This document shows positions 13,907 to 17,578 of a DNA stretch of 17,578 nucleotides, in pieces. The position numbers and the translations under genes are program-made. Position 1 is the stretch's first letter. The number at the start of each line of letters is the position of its first letter. Source of the DNA: an uncultured Acidimicrobiaceae bacterium (GTDB lineage Bacteria; Actinomycetota; Acidimicrobiia; Acidimicrobiales; Ilumatobacteraceae); assembly GCA_903919215.1 (NCBI GenBank), contig CAIXHI010000452.1, positions 1 to 17,578 on the forward strand, in the 5' to 3' direction. The notes under the pieces are model-generated. The model saw only the letters and a program-made list of their open reading frames with translations. It had not been told where the DNA came from and searched no databases.

Positions 13907-13937
13907 CCTGGCGCCTGCCCATTGGGTAGGCGCCAGG
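13907..13937. terminator. Strong bidirectional hairpin between convergent genes
   Basis: CCTGGCGCCT (13907-13916) pairs perfectly with AGGCGCCAGG (13928-13937), and the inner GCCC/GGGT extends the stem to 14 pairs around an ATT loop. It starts 10 bases after the stop at 13896 and sits just past the stop of the opposing gene at 13946. The following sequence (TTCGCGTCT) is only weakly T-rich, which is usual in high-GC actinobacteria. Confidence 0.75.
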
Positions 13938-13945
13938 TTCGCGTC

Positions 13946-14458
13946 TCAGGTCTCCTTCGAATGGCCGCGAAACGCTCGTGATAACAGCGGCGACCGCACA
14001 TCGAGCAGTCCGTCGAGATCGCTGCGCTGGTCGAACACCGGTTTCCACGGAGCGACCGGGGCGTCGTCAGCCGCAACCGGCGGCTCGGTCAACTGCGCGG
14101 CCGCCAGTTCCTCGGGGGCCGCTGCTGCTGCCTCTGCGACAGCGACAGCGCCGACAAGGAGTTCCAGTTGTCCCGTCTCGTCGCCGGGCAGGCGATGTTT
14201 GCGCCGCTTGGGTTTCAGCGGCTTGTCGGACACGACCTCCCGGGTCTTGAACAGACGCGGCACCGGCTCGCGGCGATCCTCGAGCATCCATCCGAGGGGC
14301 ACCACCATCGCGTCGGCATGACGGCGGCAGAGCACACCCACTCTGGTGGCAAGCGCCACGTCGTACGGTTCGAGCCACACCGTGAGCTGCTCTGCCGACA
14401 TGCCGTACAGCGCCTCCGCGGGCTGCGAACAGCCGGGTCGCTCACAGAGTCGTGCCAT
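13946..14458 (-). CDS. DUF3499-like zinc-ribbon protein
   Basis: The 170-residue protein starts MARLCERPGCSQPAEALYGM and has Cys5, Cys10, Cys44 and His47 (C-x4-C ... CRRH), then LGWML, which together match the pattern of the actinobacterial DUF3499 family (RLCSRPGC...C..HA...P.GW). A basic patch KPLKPKRRKHR follows at about 80-90, then an Ala-rich, probably disordered stretch and an acidic tail. Function of the family is unknown; four zinc ligands plus the basic patch would fit nucleic-acid or protein binding, but this is inference. TAGGTT lies seven bases before the ATG, suggesting a leaderless start. It follows the multicopper oxidase on the same strand but is separated by a terminator. Confidence 0.7.
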   Translation of the reverse strand: MARLCERPGCSQPAEALYGMSAEQLTVWLEPYDVALATRVGVLCRRHADAMVVPLGWMLEDRREPVPRLFKTREVVSDKPLKPKRRKHRLPGDETGQLELLVGAVAVAEAAAAAPEELAAAQLTEPPVAADDAPVAPWKPVFDQRSDLDGLLDVRSPLLSRAFRGHSKET

Positions 14459-14465
14459 GGTCGAG

Positions 14466-14471
14466 AACCTA
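14466..14471 (-). promoter_or_regulatory. Leaderless -10 box of the DUF3499-like gene
   Basis: The minus strand reads TAGGTT, seven bases (CTCGACC), then ATG at 14458. There is no Shine-Dalgarno. Together with the terminator at 14492-14522 it implies separate transcription from the oxidase gene. Confidence 0.45.
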
Positions 14472-14491
14472 CATCGTCAGCACGGCGCGCC

Positions 14492-14522
14492 CGAAGGGAA
14501 GGGCCGACGGCCCCTCCCTTCG
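14492..14522 (-). terminator. Hairpin terminator of the multicopper oxidase gene
   Basis: A 14-position stem (14492-14505 with 14509-14522) around the loop GAC has a single A-C mismatch. It begins 10 bases after the oxidase stop on the minus strand. No T tract follows, but stem length and position between two same-strand genes support termination. Confidence 0.65.
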
Positions 14523-14531
14523 AGCACCGGA

Positions 14532-17500
14532 CTAGCGGATTCGTTGTGCCAACGACACACGCGATGATGGGTTGGAGTTCACATCACCCAGGTACGTCGC
14601 TGTCACCGTGTGGTTGCCAGCAGTGAGGGTCCGCGTGGCGTAGCGGGCGATACCGCCCTGGGCAAGCGCCACGTCGAAGACGCGACCGTCGATGGTGAAG
14701 CGCACGATGCCCGTCGGGACACCGACGCCCGGACTGACCGACCCCACCGTGGCCGTGAACGTCACCATGGTGCCGCGCCGCGGCGACGTGGCACTGGTTT
14801 GCAGCGCGAGGATGGTGTTCGCCTTCACCACGTTGGTGGTGACCGTCGCCGACACACTCCCCGAGTACAACGACGAACCTCCATAGGCGGCCGACACCCT
14901 GTGCGTTCCCACCGACAACGTGGCGAGCACGAGCTGGGCCCGGCCGTTGGCATCGATGGGGACGGTGTACCTGGTGATGCCGTCGACAGTGAAGACGATC
15001 GAACCAGCTGCCGCAGCGGCGTTCATCGTCGCGGAGTAGGTCACCGGCTGGCCGTGGTAGGGCGTGGTCGACGACGATGAGAGTGCCACGGACGATGTCA
15101 ACTTGTTGACGAGCTGCACGAGTGACGCGCTGTCGCTGGACGCCCACGGCAACGTCGTGCTGTAACGAGCCCGCACGTTGTGCGACCCGACAGACAGCGG
15201 CGGAGCGGTATAGACCGCGCGACCGTTGATGTCGAGGGCCACACTCGCCACGGTGTCCGCCGCACCGGGATTGGTGATCGTGAACACCACCACACCCGTC
15301 GGGATACCGCCACCCGTCTGTGCTGCCACTCGCGCGGTGAACACCACGGATTGTCCGACGAACGCCGGGTTCCGGTTGCTGGTCAGCGTCGTGACGGTGG
15401 CGATCGCCTGAATCGTCTGCGTCAGTGGGGCGCTGACACTCGACAGATACCTGTCATCGCCGTTGTACGTGGCATCGACGCTGTGGACACCGACCAGGAG
15501 TGTGAAGACCGTCGTCGCGGCAACACCTGCTACCACTGGGGCGGTCAGGGTCACGACCGATCTCTGGCCGCGATCGAAGGTGAACGTCACCGTGCCACTG
15601 GCATCAGCAGGGGCGACGGTCGCCGTGAACGTCACGCCCTGCTGCGCAGCAGCAATCAGCGCGTCACTTGCGATCGACACACTCGATGTCGCCTTCAACA
15701 CCGTCTGGGACAGCAGGTCGATACTGGGCACATAGGTTGCATCACCGTTGTACTGAGCAGTGATCTGCTGGCTGCCCACGGGGAGCGACGACGTCTCGAA
15801 CGTCGCCGCGCCGCTGTTGAGCAGCACAGTGGCTGCGGCCACTCCATTGACGGAGAACGTCACTGAACCGGTCGGCACGCCGCTCGCCGCGGACACGACA
15901 GCAGCGAACGACGCCACGGCGCCGACCAGTGTGGGATTCGTGGTCGCAGAGAGCTTCGTAAGAGTGCCGATCATTCCGGCTGCCGCGACTGCGGAGACCG
16001 GGTTGGTCACGTTCGAGGACGACGCTCCGGCCTCGTTCCATGCCGTGACCCGGTAGAGGTAGCTGACGCCAGGAACCGCCGACTTGTCGACGTAGGACTG
16101 GGCGTTGGCCCTCGCGTGGCCGATCGTGACGAACGCAGGGTCGCCCGCAGCGGGGATGTCGGCGCGCTCGATGTGGAAGCCGATCTCGGACTGGCGCATG
16201 TTCCATGCTGCAGGCGATGGGTTGAACGCCGTGCCGTCGGACCAGCTCAACACGCCTTGGTCGTACGTGAGGGCCGACGGAGCGGCCGGCAGATCCCACG
16301 GTACGGACACGTCAACCGGGCGCATCATGTCCATCTCCTCGTGACTGAGGATGTGGCAGTGGTAGACGTACTCCCACTTGTTGTTGACGATGGCGTTGAC
16401 GATCGGCGTGGTCATCGGTCTGCCGGCGATATCAGTGTTGTTGAATCCGGCCTCCTGACCGTTGAGTGGGCCGTTGAGATTGCCTCTGGCGCCGAGCGGC
16501 ATCATGGGGTTCAGCGGCCGTCGGCTGTCGGGGATCGCGAACGGCAACCGGGGGACGATGGGTCGGACCGCGACGAGGGTGTCCTCGAGCGGGCTGATCC
16601 GCACCGTGTCCTTCCAACCGAGTTCGGTGGGCTCCGGTGCGAGGATGATGCCGTCCCACGTGACTCGGTTGATCAACTGCACGTCGAACAAGTGGAAGTG
16701 GATCGGGTGGGTGTCGACACCGTTGTGCGTGATCTTCCAAATCTGCGTGCCGTCGCTCGCCTTGGAGATGGCAGTGACACTGACCCCGTCAGGAAGTCCT
16801 GAAGAGTCGAGCACCTCGGTCGCCGGGTTCACATAGGGGTAGAGGATGATGTTCTGCAGCAACGGTGTGGCACCAGGCGCTTCGAGACCCAGGTTGGCCG
16901 TCATCCGGCCGTATTCGTCGAAGCTCGCCGAGTTCATCTCGTCGTGCATACCTTTCCCCTGGAGTGGCAACGCGAGCTGGCCCAGCGGTCCCTTGACCGC
17001 TGCACCGACGGCGAGCAGGCCCGAACCGGAGACCCTCTTCACCCCGGTGAACGACACTGCGGTGACGTTGCCGCCCGCGTTCTTGACCACGTTGAGGCCC
17101 TTGTAGGACAGAACAGCCGTGCCCGTGGTGGTATCCACGGTGACGCTGCCGACCTTGCCGAATCCAAGAGTTGTCGGATCGACAGCAAGCACTCCGTTGC
17201 TGTTACCACTCACCGGGAACGACGCGACGTCGACTCCGTCAGAGGCCGCGGCCACGGTGGTGGTGGCCTGCGCGGTGGGGTCGACCGTGTCGAACTTGAA
17301 CTGGTCGCCGCCCTGTTCCTGGATGCGGGCAAATCCGTCGCATTTTGCACTCGGCGCGGAGGGGCTGTTGCACCAGCCGACCGACGCGAACTGGGTCCCG
17401 AGCGCGGTGTTGTATGCCGCCTGTCCGACGATGATCGGGTGTTGGCCGCTCTCGAACACGCCAGTGCGAGCGTCATTGTGAGCGAAGGCCGCGACTAGTT

Positions 17501-17578
17501 GACCCATGCGGTCATTGGTGGTGTTCGGCGCATCGAACACGGGGGCCGGGGCCTTGGTCGACACCGTCACCTTCATGA
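14532..17578 (-). CDS. Large multicopper oxidase with FN3 and five Ig-like domains (5' end outside window)
   Basis: At least 1014 residues are visible; the frame is open at the right edge, so the ATG at 17576 is probably internal. Copper motifs of the C-terminal cupredoxin domain are intact: HPIHFH (His290, 293, 295) and HCHILSHEEMDM (His406, Cys407, His408, His412, Met417), giving type 1, 2 and 3 ligands. The N-terminal HxH motifs that complete the trinuclear site must lie upstream, as must any signal peptide. After the oxidase come an FN3-like domain (about 430-530) and five Ig-like repeats (538-1012), ending directly in the stop without an LPXTG or membrane anchor. A secreted or surface oxidase of metals or phenolics is likely; the substrate cannot be read from sequence. 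Confidence 0.9.
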   Translation of the reverse strand, partial: MKVTVSTKAPAPVFDAPNTTNDRMGQLVAAFAHNDARTGVFESGQHPIIVGQAAYNTALGTQFASVGWCNSPSAPSAKCDGFARIQEQGGDQFKFDTVDPTAQATTTVAAASDGVDVASFPVSGNSNGVLAVDPTTLGFGKVGSVTVDTTTGTAVLSYKGLNVVKNAGGNVTAVSFTGVKRVSGSGLLAVGAAVKGPLGQLALPLQGKGMHDEMNSASFDEYGRMTANLGLEAPGATPLLQNIILYPYVNPATEVLDSSGLPDGVSVTAISKASDGTQIWKITHNGVDTHPIHFHLFDVQLINRVTWDGIILAPEPTELGWKDTVRISPLEDTLVAVRPIVPRLPFAIPDSRRPLNPMMPLGARGNLNGPLNGQEAGFNNTDIAGRPMTTPIVNAIVNNKWEYVYHCHILSHEEMDMMRPVDVSVPWDLPAAPSALTYDQGVLSWSDGTAFNPSPAAWNMRQSEIGFHIERADIPAAGDPAFVTIGHARANAQSYVDKSAVPGVSYLYRVTAWNEAGASSSNVTNPVSAVAAAGMIGTLTKLSATTNPTLVGAVASFAAVVSAASGVPTGSVTFSVNGVAAATVLLNSGAATFETSSLPVGSQQITAQYNGDATYVPSIDLLSQTVLKATSSVSIASDALIAAAQQGVTFTATVAPADASGTVTFTFDRGQRSVVTLTAPVVAGVAATTVFTLLVGVHSVDATYNGDDRYLSSVSAPLTQTIQAIATVTTLTSNRNPAFVGQSVVFTARVAAQTGGGIPTGVVVFTITNPGAADTVASVALDINGRAVYTAPPLSVGSHNVRARYSTTLPWASSDSASLVQLVNKLTSSVALSSSSTTPYHGQPVTYSATMNAAAAAGSIVFTVDGITRYTVPIDANGRAQLVLATLSVGTHRVSAAYGGSSLYSGSVSATVTTNVVKANTILALQTSATSPRRGTMVTFTATVGSVSPGVGVPTGIVRFTIDGRVFDVALAQGGIARYATRTLTAGNHTVTATYLGDVNSNPSSRVSLAQRIR
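14535..15965 (-). repeat. Array of five Ig-like domains
   Basis: Five units of about 90-100 residues occur at protein positions 538-627, 630-724, 727-826, 828-917 and 919-1012 (numbered from the codon at 17576). Each follows the bacterial Ig-like pattern: a start such as TTNPTLVG or SNRNPAFVGQ, VTFTATV, PTGxVxFT, a central strand, LxVGxHxVxAxYxGD and a final hydrophobic strand. Unit 2 lacks the NP-G opening and unit 3 has an insert (TNPGAADTVAS). Units are clearly diverged, so expansion is old rather than recent. Confidence 0.85.

Overview
The window is high-GC DNA that reads as a free-living actinobacterium, probably a deep-branching class such as Acidimicrobiia (the class level is inference). 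The evidence is a mycothiol synthase (MshD), a DUF3499-like zinc-ribbon protein, and many start codons that lack a Shine-Dalgarno sequence but have a TANNNT -10 box 6-9 bases upstream, as expected of leaderless actinobacterial mRNAs. No phage, IS element, CRISPR array, rRNA or tRNA was found.

Layout. (1) 1-3227, minus strand: a tightly packed histidine operon hisC-hisB-hisH-hisA-hisF, each junction a 4-base stop/start overlap; hisF runs off the left edge. (2) 3228-3782: a mostly non-coding stretch with a possible 67-aa ORF on the plus strand, a 9-bp inverted repeat, a strong GC hairpin followed by a T-rich stretch, a weaker hairpin, and a minus-strand promoter candidate. Together these could be a his leader/attenuator or a small RNA. 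(3) 3783-4436: nth (endonuclease III) on minus, divergent from a plus-strand operon at 4498-8266, mshD-M3 oligoendopeptidase-rlmN, again with 4-base overlaps. (4) 8282-12005, minus strand: two paralogous secreted M23 (LytM) peptidases with coiled coils, then an APH-fold phosphotransferase and a DUF6285 protein that overlap by 4 bases. (5) 12098-13316: a solitary ABC ATPase (plus) overlapping an SRPBCC protein (minus) tail to tail. (6) 13447-13896: a small secreted helical protein with a 12-bp tandem repeat, followed by a strong bidirectional terminator. (7) 13946-17578, minus: a DUF3499-like protein, a terminator, and the C-terminal 1014+ residues of a large multicopper oxidase carrying an FN3-like domain and five Ig-like repeats; its 5' end lies outside the window.

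Most of the window is housekeeping: histidine synthesis, DNA repair, mycothiol synthesis, rRNA/tRNA methylation, and envelope peptidases. The most unusual signals are regulatory and architectural. The two M23 paralogs share a DNA-level promoter block with three GTAAC-like half-sites at one-turn spacing, they share a two-cysteine design that ends in a C-terminal Cys, and the multicopper oxidase is fused to an Ig array. No wholly new multi-gene system was recognised.
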